Shown here piece after piece: positions 12,115-24,941 of a stretch of 64,000 bases of DNA. Under the pieces are notes generated by a model. That model was not told where the DNA came from. It did no database searches and saw only the letters and a program-made list of their open reading frames with translations. This DNA comes from Selaginella tamariscina (Eukaryota > Streptophyta > Lycopodiopsida > Selaginellales > Selaginellaceae). The stretch lies in assembly GCA_003024785.1 (NCBI GenBank), contig PUQB01000430.1, positions 152,315 to 216,314 on the forward strand, written 5' to 3'. The position numbers and the translations under genes were made by a program. Position 1 is the stretch's first letter; each line of letters opens with the position of its first letter.

Positions 12115-15100
12115 ATTTCTCTGTGGTCAGTAGGACTGCTTAAAGTGTGGTGTGTTTTAAGTTTAAGTTAGTTCTAAATTCTTGAAGTACTTTATCATTT
12201 CGGCTAATGTCTGAATTTGCATGGAGAGTTGGTCCTTGAGATCTATAACTCTTCAAAGTACACCTACTTCATAAATGGGTGTGGTTATGGACTCAATGTA
12301 AAGGTAGCACTTGGAAGGCAACTTCCAAGTTGTATGCCAGTTACTTTACCTTATGGATGTCAGGTTTTACTATATACTTCCACAAGACGTGGCATGTTAG
12401 TTTTTCTTGGCTTACAAACTAAGTCTTGTGAGGTGTTTTGTGATATCCTAAGTTACACATTATTGAAAATTTTTCTTTTTCTTTAAAGGTGTTTGAATTT
12501 GGGATAACACATGATTTGAAAATAACAATGTCATTGAGTTTTGGCTTAGGTCAAGATTCAATATCAGGTTCAACAATAGTGTTCAAATGGGGAAAGACTT
12601 ATGTTCAAATGTGTATCTTTGACTTCGAAAAGAAGGGCATATTCAAACATAAGAGTGAACACTACATTTTGACAAAGTTGTAAAATAAGCTCTCATTATA
12701 GTGCGTGTTTTAGAGTGTAACTCAGAAGCAACTATGGTGATAACTTATAATACAAAAAATGTCAAATATTAACATATGATGAATATGTTAAGCAGTTGGT
12801 TCGAAGATCCAATGTAATCAAAGTATTGTCCGATGTTCGTATATTTTTTAGCTACAAGTAACATTAGGTGAAATAGTTTACTAAGTTCAAGTCACCTGAT
12901 TTGAACAAAGTACAACTTGAAACCTTAGTTAGTTGTAAGCGCACACTTTGTATTCAAGTTAGCTAGCTTGACTAACTTGATTATGAAGTTATTCATGTGG
13001 GATCATAAGAATGAGATAGAATAATAGATTTTGGCAGTAGACAGATTTAATGTTGCATCCTATCAATGCAGCTTTTGGATAATGCATGATCTATTAAAAG
13101 AGTAATGTTGGAAACATACGTTTACATTTTCAATTTACTGAGTAATGAAGGACTTGCATAGTGAAGGCGTTGGCGCACACTTGTGCATTTTCATTGTTAA
13201 CTCTTTAATTTGAAATCTGTAACGTTGTTTGCAATATGAGATAAGCTCTTGAACAAGGGTGATTCCTTGTTAAAAAGAGCATGATTTGGGATTCTCCACT
13301 TTGTTTATGACTAAGTAAGGAAACTTGCTTAGTTTAATAACTTATGTTGAGAATACCAATGAACTAATAACAATTGGATTTCCATTGAGGTTTAAGTGCA
13401 TGTACCTCCTTATAGAGTTGGTATTCGATAATAATTAGAAGTTGGTATTGGTTTTCAATATCGATTTTATTTTAGAGTCAAATACAATTATTCAAAAAGA
13501 CGGTTTCTTAACTTTGCATCATGGTTACGCACTCAGAGAACTTATACAGTAGTATCTTTAGTTCTTTAGAATATCAAAAAATAGAACTATTCTTAAACTC
13601 AAGGTTTCATTATATTCCTTGGGTTAGTTGTAGGTTCTTTCTCAATGTCTGATGGTGTTTTTTGAGTTTACTTTAACATTTGTGAAAGTACGATATCGAG
13701 TTTTGTAATTAACTCAAGAAGTTGGTGTTCCTTTTTTAAATGATCATATTCATAGTTCCTAGCGTATGGTTCAATATTTAATATGAGAATATGAGGTTTC
13801 CTATCACTCATTTGCTAAGATATTTATATTCTAGACTTTGAAAGTATTTGTGACAATCTTTTCAAGATTGGTTTAACTTGAAACGTGTTTTCAAGCTAAT
13901 TGAGAAATGAGGAGTTTCTCAATACATTGCTTGAGGAGCAATGTGGTATTTTGATGATTGCTAGGTGTCTAGAATGAATAATGTATCTAGTTCAATGTAC
14001 TAAACTAGATATTTATTCATGTTTGAGGAGATCTATTGAATTATAAGGTATGACTGAAACCTGAAGTTGATATAGCACTTCAGTGTTATGATAAGATTTA
14101 TGTGGAGGTTGATATCTTATTAAATCAGTTAGATGAACTAGACACTAGTTCATGATTCCTCTTAGTCTTTGAACAAGTTTTTTGGAATACTGTCATAACA
14201 ATATTTCCATCTCAAAAACTAAAGTTCGGTTCATGTAAACTAAGACCATGTCTATATTATAGTTGTAGCATTTCAATAGATTGATATGATTGTAAGTTTA
14301 TTCGTTAGTATAACAACTAGTCGGTAAGCTTAAGATTTGAACGTTAAAATGATCATTATCCGTTCAAGAGTATCAATATCGAAAGTGCAATTGTTTTGGA
14401 TTTAGAATTAGTTTGAAGTTGTTTATCAAAACACTAATTGCTCCAATTAGTGAAAATGCTATACTTCGGTATAGTGTTGAGAAACATTTACATAATCAGT
14501 TTGAAAGCTAGACATGAATATAATGTTAAGAAGGCGTGTAATATTTTGAGTTCAAGGAGACTCTTGTCGTGGAAACTAAGTTTTAAAATTTGGTATTTTT
14601 AAACTTAGTGAAATGAGAGTTAGTATTTAATATGGAATGGCATCTAGTATGTTTGTGCTCTTGGAGAATGAGTACAATAAATGTGTCAGTTAAGACACAT
14701 ACTATCTTAGAGATAGGTTAAATTTCCTAGTTTCCACATTGGTTTTTAAAGAAAGGTATGTTAGCTTATCTGGTCCTGAACTGGTCGGTGTTATGAAAGA
14801 GTACAAGCTAGGTTGCGAAAGATGAATGGTAGTGCTATCACATTTTATCACGGATTTGACTGATTTGATTCCTATCGGGAATAAATTTATGTTAATAACA
14901 CACCAAGTGGATAACAGTTAGCAGGTTGGCATTATCTTGTTGTATAATGTGTACAACCACGTGCCTTTATGATCGCCTTTGGCCAGATTGACTTGTTTAC
15001 AAAGAATAGGGTTTTACGAATAGTACTCTTGTGGAAAAGAACTTGATTCTGATAAAAGTCTTATACTTAGTTTGACGTAGCTATATACTAACAAGGGATA

Positions 15101-17149
15101 GGTATAGTAGCAGACCCTTATGTAAAAGGGGTAATGAGAAACACCGAGGGATATAGAAAAGTGAGGCTATAATACTGTGACATGTGCAAATGTGGAACAA
15201 TTAAAGAAACGTGAAGGCGTTTGGTCAGGCATTTGAGATTAACTCAAACTGCTTGTTGTACACTAGACGATAGAGGTCATCAATAGCATTTAATATTAAG
15301 GAATAAAGTAAGCCTTTATTTCTTGTTAACCAAGGGGCTAGCAACAACACTAACTAGATGCCTCCAATATAAATTCTAATTAAGTAAAGAAATTAACAAT
15401 TGTGTTGTGTGCGTTGGGTGACAGACTTTGCAGACGTGCAAAAGGTTTACAAGTGAATTCATGTCACAGGTGGTGCCTCCAACAGCTGAGTTAGTTGCTT
15501 AATGAACGATGGTTCTAAAGTATTTGAATCCGCGTAATGCAAGGGGGTAATGAAATTATGTAAACTTTTGGCTAACTCCACATAGAGTGATATGTTAGTT
15601 TTGGTTAATTTTTTCTAACATTATCTAGTCTCGAAGTTGGACGTCAACGAGGACGTTAACATTTTTAAAGGCAGGGAGTGTGTCATAGTTTTTACTATGA
15701 CTCCCCTTTACTTTGGACGTTGACTATTGTTACCTATTGTACTATATTGATCAGCAGGTGTAGAAGAAACAGGCTTGCTTAGTGCACTTGGATATCTAGT
15801 GATGGGGGTGTCATTATGTATTTGCAAGAAACTATGGGCGAAGTTAGCACTTCCATTTAGAAAACTCTTACCCTGGTTTTCCATGTCTCAGTTAAATTTT
15901 TGGGTGGTTCTGGTGAGTTCGGCATGCCGAATATGGGTAAAAACACCCTTAGGGTTGCCCTAACCCCACGCCCTAAACCCCTAAGGTTAGGGTTTAGGGG
16001 TTAATGGGTCATTAATTAATTCACCAAGTATATTCCCTCTAAGAATGAGATTCCGTGCTAGCCCACTTATGTAAACAGGAAAACGGGGGGCCACGGGGTG
16101 GCCTCTGTCACATAAATAAGGTAGAGTATGTAGGAGTGAGGGTTCCTGGGTTCATGACTGAGCTCGTTACTCTTCTCCCGGTGCAAGCTCTAACTTGTGT
16201 TGTCAAGGCACAACCCTCTATTGTGCCGCCCTAACTTCCAAATGACATAGGTACATTCCACCTTCGGGGTAGCTTACCCTTAACGTTGGCGAATCCATAC
16301 TTGGGAGGTCTTGTCGGATTGCACGTTCCAAGAGGCAGAGGTAGAGGCTTGTCTCCAACCTCCTCCTTCACGTCAAGCTAGGTGTAGCACTCACGGTCAA
16401 GCAAGGCACATCTGTGTCCTTGTCCAACCGTGGGCGTGAGATCTTGTTTGACAGGTCCACGTTACCTAGTTCCTAAGGGTTCACTAAGGGGTTCTAGAGT
16501 TGGCATTTAGGAGCCACGTTTGTGGCACTTGGTGCAACTCTCGAATCTAAAGGCTATGGCATGATAGCCCACATCGTGGAAGGCAGTGTCACATGGAGAT
16601 GTGACACTGGGCTAGATGTCACATGATACAATGTCCGAGGCACGCCCTTTGGGATCGTGTCATGGGTTTGTCACCAAGGGATTGGATACTTTAGTAAACA
16701 TACATGCTTGTGTTCGCACTAGGGTGCTAAACCTTGGCATCCGCTCAAGAGAGGTTAGGTTTCGTAACTAGGTGTGCTTTGGCACACCTGGTTAGGGTGT
16801 TCTCCTTAGGATTTAAGGGTTGAACAACCTAAGCATTAGCAGAAGCCCTATTATAAGACACTCGCAAGGTCATGTACTTAGGATTATCCAAACCTAGCCT
16901 TAGGGAGTTTGCTTAGCAAAATATTCGTGTTCACCTACGACGCACACTCATGTCCTCACTAAGTACTAGCCCTAGGTCTAGGGTATGACTTGGCCACTCA
17001 AACCCTTAGGGGTTAGTCGTGGTTCAAAGTACCCCTTGTTGCCCTAAAGGGGTTGTTTTCCGGATGAGGGTGATTCCTTAAGAGGTAAGTGACAATGCCT
17101 TAGCTCTATCACGGGGGCATGTGTGAGACACATCTTCTTTGTGGGGTTA

Positions 17150-17451
17150 CACAGGGACCCCATTCTAAAAATAACAGCAAGAAGTTATATTTGAAAAATA
17201 ACGTTTATAATTTTGTAATTGTAACAAGAGGTGAGAGAAATTATTTTTTGTTTAACTGTTATTGTTTGTTGTTATTTATAACAATACTATGTGATTTGGG
17301 AGTATGCAAGTGTAAACAAGATAAAATAACATGTTATTTTTAATCTGATATGTTTTAAATAGGCTTGTATTTGTTACTTATTTGAGTATTATGTTTTAGT
17401 TCTAAGTTTATTATTTACATATATCTTTTAGTTATGTTAGGTTTTTAAGGT
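17150..17451 (+). promoter_or_regulatory. Left terminus and subterminal repeats of the DNA transposon
   Basis: CACAGGGACCCC at the border is followed by many short ATAAC/GTTAT words in both directions over about 190 bp. These are candidate transposase-binding sites and possibly the promoter of the transposase gene. Confidence 0.5.
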
Positions 17452-20400
17452 ATGGCACCTATGAACAAGGTAATTTGTCAATGCAAGTTGTGTCGAAGTG
17501 AGGAATGTGGCTATAAATTGGTTCCTAGACCAACAAGGGATTATCATAGAAAGCGCAACAAGCAGTTGTTGCATGTAGCATCTTCAAGAAAAAGGTTTAC
17601 AAATGTTTACAGGATTTGTAGATGTCAACTTTGTAAAGCTAGAAATCCTGAACTAGGTGGGGTGCAATACTCTAGAACAGGATATGGGCAGCATTTGGTT
17701 GCGCGGATGTTAAAAGAAAAATACTTCAATCAGCAAGCAGGGGGTTCCTTACAACAAAAAACACAGGTTCCATTTACAACAAAGAAACACAAGAAACATT
17801 GCCAAATACAAGGGAGAATGAAATAGATGACGCATGCATGTTGAGGTGTGTATGGAGCCATTGCCACAACAAATTGCAGTACAAAATCCATTTGATGATC
17901 CAGATTTTGATACAGTTGCATCCACAGAAAGGATTGCTGACGTGAATGATGCTGTTTTATTCTCTATTCTTGACCTTGCAAGTTTGTTTGAACAACACAG
18001 AGCACCTGAAGCATTAGCTAATGAAGTCTACAAACTGCTTTTCAAAGAAGATGGACTTGCATCAAAGATAGCTTCGTTAAAAGCTGGTTAGGGAAGTTGA
18101 ATGGTCATAAGGTTCCAACTAGTGTGAAGACTATGAAACGCTTTGTTGAGACTTGGGAGCTCCAGAGGTTGATAGATATGCAATGTGCTACCATAAGGAT
18201 GACAAACCATATATATTTCCAAAAATTAAAGATGATGAAGCTCAATCACTAAAGCAAAACGGGTGTCATGTGCTTCATGTTTAAACATCCGCAAGGATGC
18301 AAAGCAGTTCATGTACATCCCTCTTGCAGCTAGGCTTCAAATGCTAGTGTCAACAAGAACAGTAGCTTGGAGTTTCCTACAGCCATGGCGAGAGAGAAAG
18401 GATTGGCTTGGAAAACATACGCATGAGCAACCTTCAAAAATGCAAGAGTTTTGGCATGGTAGCAAGTGGTGTGAGTATAATCGTTTTTCACTCCAGGTGC
18501 ATAGTGGAAACTTCCACAACAATGTCCACACAAGACAATGTTTCCACTGCTGGCCAACTAAACACAACGTTGTTGCTACACGTTCAGAGAATGGAACCAT
18601 GACTTGCTCTATCTGTGGTAACATCTTTATGTACTCTGGGGCATACGCAGAGGGTGATCCCAGAAACCTTGCCGTGATCATTCATTCGGACAAGTTTCAG
18701 GCCACAAGTACGAGAACAAGGAGCACCATGTCTTTGAACATTCAGGTGGTAAATGGTGGTAAGAACGCTATTCCAGAGGTTAAACACATGGTTCTACCAT
18801 TATGTTATTTACAACTGAAGATCTTCCAGATGGTCCTGACAAGTACGATCTTTATCTACAACTTCTAGTTGCGGAGTTGAATGATTTGTTTGTCGAAGGA
18901 ACTCCAGTTCAGTATGCAATTGATGTCCCCGGCTTGCAACTTGATAGATCTTTCAACTTACGCGTATTGACACTTGCTGTTGTTGGAGACCATCCGGCTC
19001 AATGTGATATTACAAAACTGTCACAAGGTACATTTTCACTTTCCAAACTTTTTCTTTTTTAATCTTATACAATAGGCGGATTGCTACCTTGCCGATATTG
19101 TCATGTACGTTGTGAAAATGGAGGTAAGTTTGAGGATGTGTGGTTAAAGACTAGAGAACCAGATCCTCTTCGCACTCAAGCTGATTATGAAAGTTGTCTA
19201 AAAAAAGGAACAAAGGAGAAGAGACACAAAGAGAGACAGGTGTACGTGGATCAACAGAATTATATGGTTTGGTCACTACACAGGCTTTCAAGATTGTTGG
19301 TGATGTTACTATAGACGTAATGCATCACTTAGCTCTGGGAGTTCTAAAGAAGGCACATGAAAGTTGCTGGGAAGAGATCTCTTCACAGACTTCTAAAAGA
19401 ATTTTAACAACCAGGTTGGAGACTGCTTTGGAGCATAGAACACCTTACCTCCGTAAGAAACGTGCTCCTGAAAATCCTACATGCAGACCAGGTAACTGGA
19501 AAGGAGATGAACACCAGACTTTCAGTGCTGTCTATAGCCTCTATGTTTTGGAAGGACTTGTAAATCCTGCTCTATGGGACATTTTACAGGTATGTAAATA
19601 TGTGTTGCATGTACTTAAACTGAAAATAATATGTATGCAGGTGCTATCAGCCATAACAAAATTATTCTATGATTACAGTAGAACTCATGGCTGGAATGAA
19701 GAAACAATATCAACTGCAAGGACTCTTCTTTTTTCATGGCATGTTAGATCAAATATTGCTTTTGGAGACAACAAATCTATTGTCCAGCATATGGTTGGAG
19801 CAGCTCACATGTTGTTAGATGTTGAGCGATTTGGTCATCATGACTTGTTATGGTGCTACCGATTTGAACGCTTCTTTGCTACAGTGAATCGTATCTGCAC
19901 AAACCAAAAAGAAATGGAAATATCCTTCACCAGAGCATTACAAAGGTATGCTTTCATTTTTTTTAAAGATTATATATTAAAACATTTTGCAGAACCTTTT
20001 TTACAAAGTTAATGAACTTGAAATCTATTGACTGTGATGGATTACTTCCTACTACGCGATGGGAAAAGCTTGTTGCATTATATTGCAAAGGAGGAGCTCC
20101 AGGTAAATTTGTTTACATTGAGAAGTTATAAATGTAACATACATGTCTTTGTAGATGGTTACATATGCGTTCCAACACAAACTTTAGCAAAGAACATACG
20201 TCTGTTTAGCAAACACACATGCTGGGATGAGTTCGTTAGCAAAGGTATAGCCATTGGAAGGTCTACCAAGAGACATGTATCAAAGGAGGAAGAAGAAGCT
20301 TTAGCAGCGTTTAGATATGAGTTGTCATCTAAGACCATAGAAAGGTACTCATCAGTACTTGTAGCTGACACGGTCTTTAGTGAGGGGGACTACATTGTTG

Positions 20401-21002
20401 TTGAAGCTCCAGACAATTTGCTTGAGTACATTGCGAAGCTGGAGTTTGTATTCACAGCAAACATTTGTACAGGGACGGTTATGTTCTTTGCAGGTGAGTA
20501 CATGCGGTATAGTGTAGTGGATGGAGAGGTTGAGGTTGACGCTGCTACCGGGATGAGAATTCTGCACAAAGAAGTTGAAGGATTTGATTATAGCAGCATT
20601 CTACCAGTGTCCAAGATACTTAGAGAAATATGTGTGCTGCCTTGTCGTGATGGTAAGAGACCAGGATATAAGATTGCAATGGAGACAAGAATAGCTGAAC
20701 TGCCAAAGGCACTGTTGAAGCTTGGTAAACCTGGCATTGTTCCAGTCTGGCCTAGAGATGGAGAAGTTGTGGAGATGTACGCTCCCATCGGTGAAAAATG
20801 GTATGCTCTTATTAACACTGTTAATGTTGAAGACAAACAAGTATATATTACGTGGTTGCAAGCACAGCAAGGGGTTCTTATTGAAAATTACAAGGAGAAA
20901 GAACCACAGGAATGGGAAAGCATTGTCAAGGTCATTCCTTGCATGGAGGCAAGACGAAGCGGAAAAAAAGTTTTTATTCCGACAAATAAAATACACTTAT
21001 AA
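17452..21002 (+). CDS. tnp2-like (Plavaka-type) transposase gene, multi-exon
   Basis: Expected to cut and join the transposon ends in the nucleus. In order: a cysteine-rich N-terminus with two CxCxxC clusters (17476-17660), a CASCLNIRKDA zinc-knuckle-like motif near 18270, an IPLAARLQML segment, LPCRYCHV near 19084, an acidic motif GDVTIDVMHHLALG near 19300, and a tnp2-like helical region to about 20010. A C-terminal domain rich in beta strands ends at 21002. Introns with GT-AG ends fit near 19027-19075, 19591-19640 (50 bp) and 19946-19992 (47 bp). The order of cysteine motif, D...H, and W/E-rich region fits Plavaka/CACTA transposases (PF02992-like). The frame shifts between about 17826 and 18263, so this copy is either damaged or misassembled. 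The start is the first ATG of the cysteine-rich frame. Confidence 0.7.
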
Positions 21003-21258
21003 TTATCATCTATAATTATTTGTAATGAAATTATTATCTGTAAATATATATAATTTCCTAGTTCAACTGAATTCACCATATAGGTACGGTTGTTATTTTA
21101 TACTGTATTAAAAGTAAATGTAATTAAACGAAGCTTTTAAATAATAAACATATGTCTATTTTAAAAATTCAAATGTAAGTAAATAAAACTATTAAATAAA
21201 CATATGTCTTTTTTAGACTTCCCAAGTATAATTAGAGTCTCTTATAAAGACACATTTA

Positions 21259-23680
21259 ATGATGGTGAGTGGTGTTCAGTCGGCAGAGCGCTCTCCAAAG
21301 TATCATAAATTCTCTCAATCTTCATCTCCATCTTCATCTCCGAGCTCTCCTACTAAGCTTCTATCTCCCACTCCACCGTGTTCTCCAACTGTTGTGTTAA
21401 GCAGCCGTTCAATGTCATCCATAAGTTTGTTGGAGGAGAGCAAAGCTTGGGATAGCAAGGCTTTGTTCACCCATATCAAGCAGCATTTCCATGGTGCACC
21501 AGAGGACTTGGATAGCATTCATTCTTTTGGTAAGCCAAAAGATCCGTGGCTCTAGCTTTGTTCACCTCGACATTGAGCACTGGGTTAAGTTGGGCCTTTG
21601 TTATGGGTCAGCTGCGGAGCTTTTTAGCATAGCGAAGAGTTTGAAGGTGGTGAACCCCAAGCAAACACCTTCCAGCGTCAACAAAAATAGTCATGTGTCT
21701 CAATCACCTACCCAAGCGTCTCCAGGGACAAGAGTGAAACGGCATTCAAAGAGGTCCAAAAGGGTGGAAAAGAAGCATAAATATGGTCTCATGGTCCGTG
21801 GGGAGGTGCCTTCAAAAGAAGTTTTATTCAAGAACTACAACTTCAACTCACACAGCGGACTTGATGCGGTTGGTTGGAGGAACAGTATGAGCAAATGTCT
21901 GGGAACTTAAGGGAGATCCGGCTGGCATGCGAAGAGCGGTTTCCACTTTTTGATCGTGTGGGTTTTGGAAAAAATGAAAAGGAGAATTTGGCTGCACGGG
22001 AAGCTTTGGCAAAAGAGCTTGTTAGCACGGGGAAGATGCAGCCCATTGTCTTTGAAGGTCATGAACCATTTACAACTCCTGTGGAGTGGGTCTCTCAACG
22101 CATTGCAATATTCCTGCATGGGAAACGTCAAAGGCTCCAACAAACACACAATCAAGGACAATTCATACTCGCTCATATACTTACAATGTTTCGGAGGTGG
22201 TTCTTGTAGGTTTCAAGAAAGTACTTGACTTGGAACACGTAGAATTCTGCCAGCAACTCTTCAGGAATAGGAGGAAGCGGGAACCATTCTTTATAAAGCG
22301 TGAGGTGCTTGTGGGACGTGGAGTTGTTCAAAGCTGGTACGTGGAATCCAACATCATAATGTTGAAGGTGAAGGTAAGTAAAGTTAGCGGCCTCAGTTCT
22401 GGAGCGTTTGTACCTCTCACGGGCTCAGAAGCATCACAGATCACTGAGGAAGTAAAGTTTTACCTTTTACATGTGTTTTCTAGATATATCTAATGTGTAC
22501 ATATATTTGTAGGAAGTTGTTACTTGGCCTGAATGTCTTACTGATTGTGAGATGGATAGCAACTTTCTTAAAGCGGACTGTTGTGACGATGAAGAAGTGC
22601 CAGCATCAAAGAGGCTAAAGACGAGACGTCGTATTGTGCCGGATGTAAGTAGCATTGCATAGTTCTCTTTAAAGTTATATGTGTGCACACTTGTTTTAGC
22701 AGGATGATGAAGGTGATAATGAAGAGAAACGATCGGAGAAAGAGCCAAAGAAAAAGAGTGAAGTAACAGTCACGGCCTTGGAGGTGATTTAAAGTAGTAT
22801 TTTTTCTTTGTTATGTTTTATGATTTTTTTTGCTAGGAGGAGCAGAGCAAGAGCTTACGCAAGACAATGAAATGGAACATGATGATGAGCCAAAGTACAT
22901 TCATGACTTGGATGACGTTCACGACGACTTGGGAGAAGATCAAAGAAGAGGTATTGTTTTCAGTTGTAATAATATTTATTTCATTACAACATACCTGTTC
23001 TTGCAGTTTGAGACACTACAAGTGGTGAACATCTTGAATGGTAAAGAAACCATTGGAAGAGGCATCATCAAGGAAGCCAATAGAATGGCAAAGCTTCACA
23101 ACAAGTAAGTTTTCTATAGTTTTGAGGTTCTTTATATCACTCTTTTGCATGCAGGCCTCTGGGGGATCATGATGTTGCACTTTCTGTAATAGCTGTCTTG
23201 CCAGGATATGAGCGTATGAAGGTTGATTCAGGGGATCCCGATTGTTCCAACTTGGGAAAGTGTTTAACTTATCGTGGAGTGTTCATCCGATGGCCAAGGT
23301 GTAAGATTGAGGCAGTTGAGCCGTTTCAGAAGGTAAGTTTGTTGTTTAATTGGTATTTTGGTTAACAATTTTACATGCAGCTTCCATTGGACTTTGTTGA
23401 TCTTGTGAGAAAGAGAACAAAAGCAGAGATTGAGACAATGTGCAACGTGATCATCCCAAACTTGACAAGGAAAAAGCTAAGAACCTATCTCAATATAATG
23501 ACAAAGACTGAACCGTGGACATACATAGGTTGGATAGATTTGGAACCACCAGTGCTCTACACCTTTTTTGTTGAAGAGAGCATCCGTCTCGGACATATGC
23601 GTATTGAGTATGAAGACTGGAAGAAGGCTAAATGGACTGAACTCAATGTGTGTAACTTTGATAACATTAATAAAATATAA
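21259..23680 (+). CDS. Second gene of the transposon, accessory DNA-binding-like protein
   Basis: Begins MMVSGVQSAERSPKYHKFSQ with a serine/proline-rich head. A middle region follows (SSFVHLDIEHWVKLGLC; KNEKENLAAREALAKELV), then a module with VGRGVVQSWYVESN (near 22306) and a second with GKETIGRGIIKEANRMA (near 23041). Acidic and lysine-rich stretches of NLS type lie between them. Probable introns of 50-70 bp occur near 22456-22512, 22644-22700 and 23104-23154. The final exon ends at 23680. CACTA elements usually carry a second gene (TNPA-like) that binds subterminal repeats, and by position this could be its counterpart. The repeated VG.G modules resemble beta-rich DUF8039-type domains only loosely. 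At least two frame changes are visible (near 21550 and 21870). Confidence 0.55.
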
Positions 23681-24119
23681 GTATTTTACTAAAATCAACG
23701 TCTTATAAGTAGTCTATTATGTATTTTCTAAATGTAACTAAAAATGTTTACTTAAAAAATGATATATGTGTTTTATTTGTAAAATTAATTGAGCGGTTAA
23801 TTTCTATATAAAACACATGTGTTTAATACGTATATTTTTTAGCTGAATTAATAAAAACATAATTTGAAGTTACATATAAAGAAATCTAAAATATTATTGA
23901 TGTTGTGTGTTTTTATATTGTAACAGCAATATAAATTTATACTTTATAAACATATCAATAAAACATAATAAGAAGTAACTACTACAAGTAACTTTCAAAA
24001 ACAATCTTAAAAAAGCCATTACAAAATCATATGTTATTGTGACCAGAACTTGTCATTTTTAATAACATGTATGTGTAAGGTAGAAAAACATATTATAAAA
24101 CCACATATAAACTATTATT
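23681..24119. other. AT-rich right part of the DNA transposon, no gene
   Basis: AT-rich sequence with a few ATAAC/GTTAT words (near 24031 and 24060), like the left subterminal region. No terminal CACAGGG counterpart is visible before LTR sequence resumes. Confidence 0.5.
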
Positions 24120-24306
24120 TCCTCTAGGGTTTGGGGGATGGTCATTCTAGAGGGCTTAGGGTATTACTCTAAGCCTTCTTTTAACTAGGCATCTGAGTCA
24201 AACTCTTAGGGTCATCTTGGAAGACTTAGTGTTGCTCACATAGGGAATTAACGCCGGAAGGCCACTTGGCGGCTATGTGTTAGCCCTTTGGGTTAAAACT
24301 TTGACA

Positions 24307-24941
24307 GATTCCGATAAAAGTCTCATACTTAGTCTAGCATAACTATAAACTAATGAAGGATAGGTATAGTAGCAGTCCCTTATGTAAAGGGTAATGAGAA
24401 ACACTGAGGGATACAGAAATGTGAGGCTATAATACCGTAACATGTAAAATGTGAAACAATTGGAGCAACGTAAAGGCGTTTATTCAGGCATTTGAGGTTA
24501 ACTCAAACTGCTTGTTGTGTGCTAAACGACAGAGGTCGTCAATAGTGTTTAATATTAAGAAATAAAGCAAGCCTTTATTTCTTGTTAACCAAGGGGCCGA
24601 CAATAACACTAACTAGATGCCTCCAATCTAAATTCTAATTAAGTAAAGAAATTAACCATTGTGTTATGTGCGTCGAGTGACAGACTTTGCAGACGTGCAA
24701 AAGGGTTTCCAAGTGACTTCATGTCGCAAGTGCTGCTCCGGCAGCTAGGTTTACAACTTAGTGAACGACAGTTCTGAAGTACTTGGTTTCGCGTAATGCA
24801 AAGGGAGTAATACAACTTATGTGAACTTTTTACTGATTCCGCATAGAGTGATATGTTAGTTTTGGTTAGTTTTTTTTAACATTATCTAGTCTTGGAGTTA
24901 GACGTCAATGAGGATGTTGACATTTTCAAAGGCGGGGAGTG
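24307..24941 (+). other. Right remnant of the LARD1 interior with polypurine tract
   Basis: Colinear with the end of the LARD2 interior (15046-15680), including the CTTTATTTCTTGTTAACCAA block and the polypurine tract AAAGGCGGGGAGTG right before the LTR. Confidence 0.8.

Larger units (their letters stand above)
17150..24119 (+). mobile_element. CACTA/Plavaka-like DNA transposon
   Basis: A foreign block of about 7 kb inside the LARD2 3' LTR. The left end begins CACAGGGACCCC, in line with the CAC start of CACTA-superfamily elements. It carries a tnp2-like transposase gene (17452-21002) and a second gene (21259-23680), both on the plus strand. Repeated ATAAC/GTTAT words, including the palindrome AAAATAACATGTTATTTT (near 17324-17341), fill the left subterminal region, as subterminal transposase-binding repeats do in this superfamily. 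No inverted copy of the left end is found at the right edge, so that terminus seems deleted. The element is probably immobile by itself. Confidence 0.75.
10366..24306 (+). mobile_element. LARD2: second family member nested in LARD1
   Basis: The 5' LTR is 10366-12098. The 3' LTR is 15681-24306 and is interrupted by a DNA transposon at 17150-24119. The primer site TGGTATCAGAGCCA (12101-12114) matches initiator Met-tRNA well. The polypurine tract AAAGGCAGGGAGTG is at 15667-15680. The perfect 5-bp target duplication GATTC (10361-10365 and 24307-24311) shows insertion into the LARD1 interior. The interior 12099-15680 is non-coding and colinear with the interiors of LARD1 and LARD3, so the family keeps a conserved non-coding body of about 3.5 kb. 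Confidence 0.88.
15681..24306 (+). repeat. LARD2 3' LTR, split by a DNA transposon
   Basis: LTR sequence runs 15681-17149 and resumes at about 24120-24306, where it ends in TTTGACA before the GATTC target duplication. About 55 bp present in the LARD2 5' LTR at the junction are missing, so material was lost on the right side of the DNA transposon. Confidence 0.83.
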
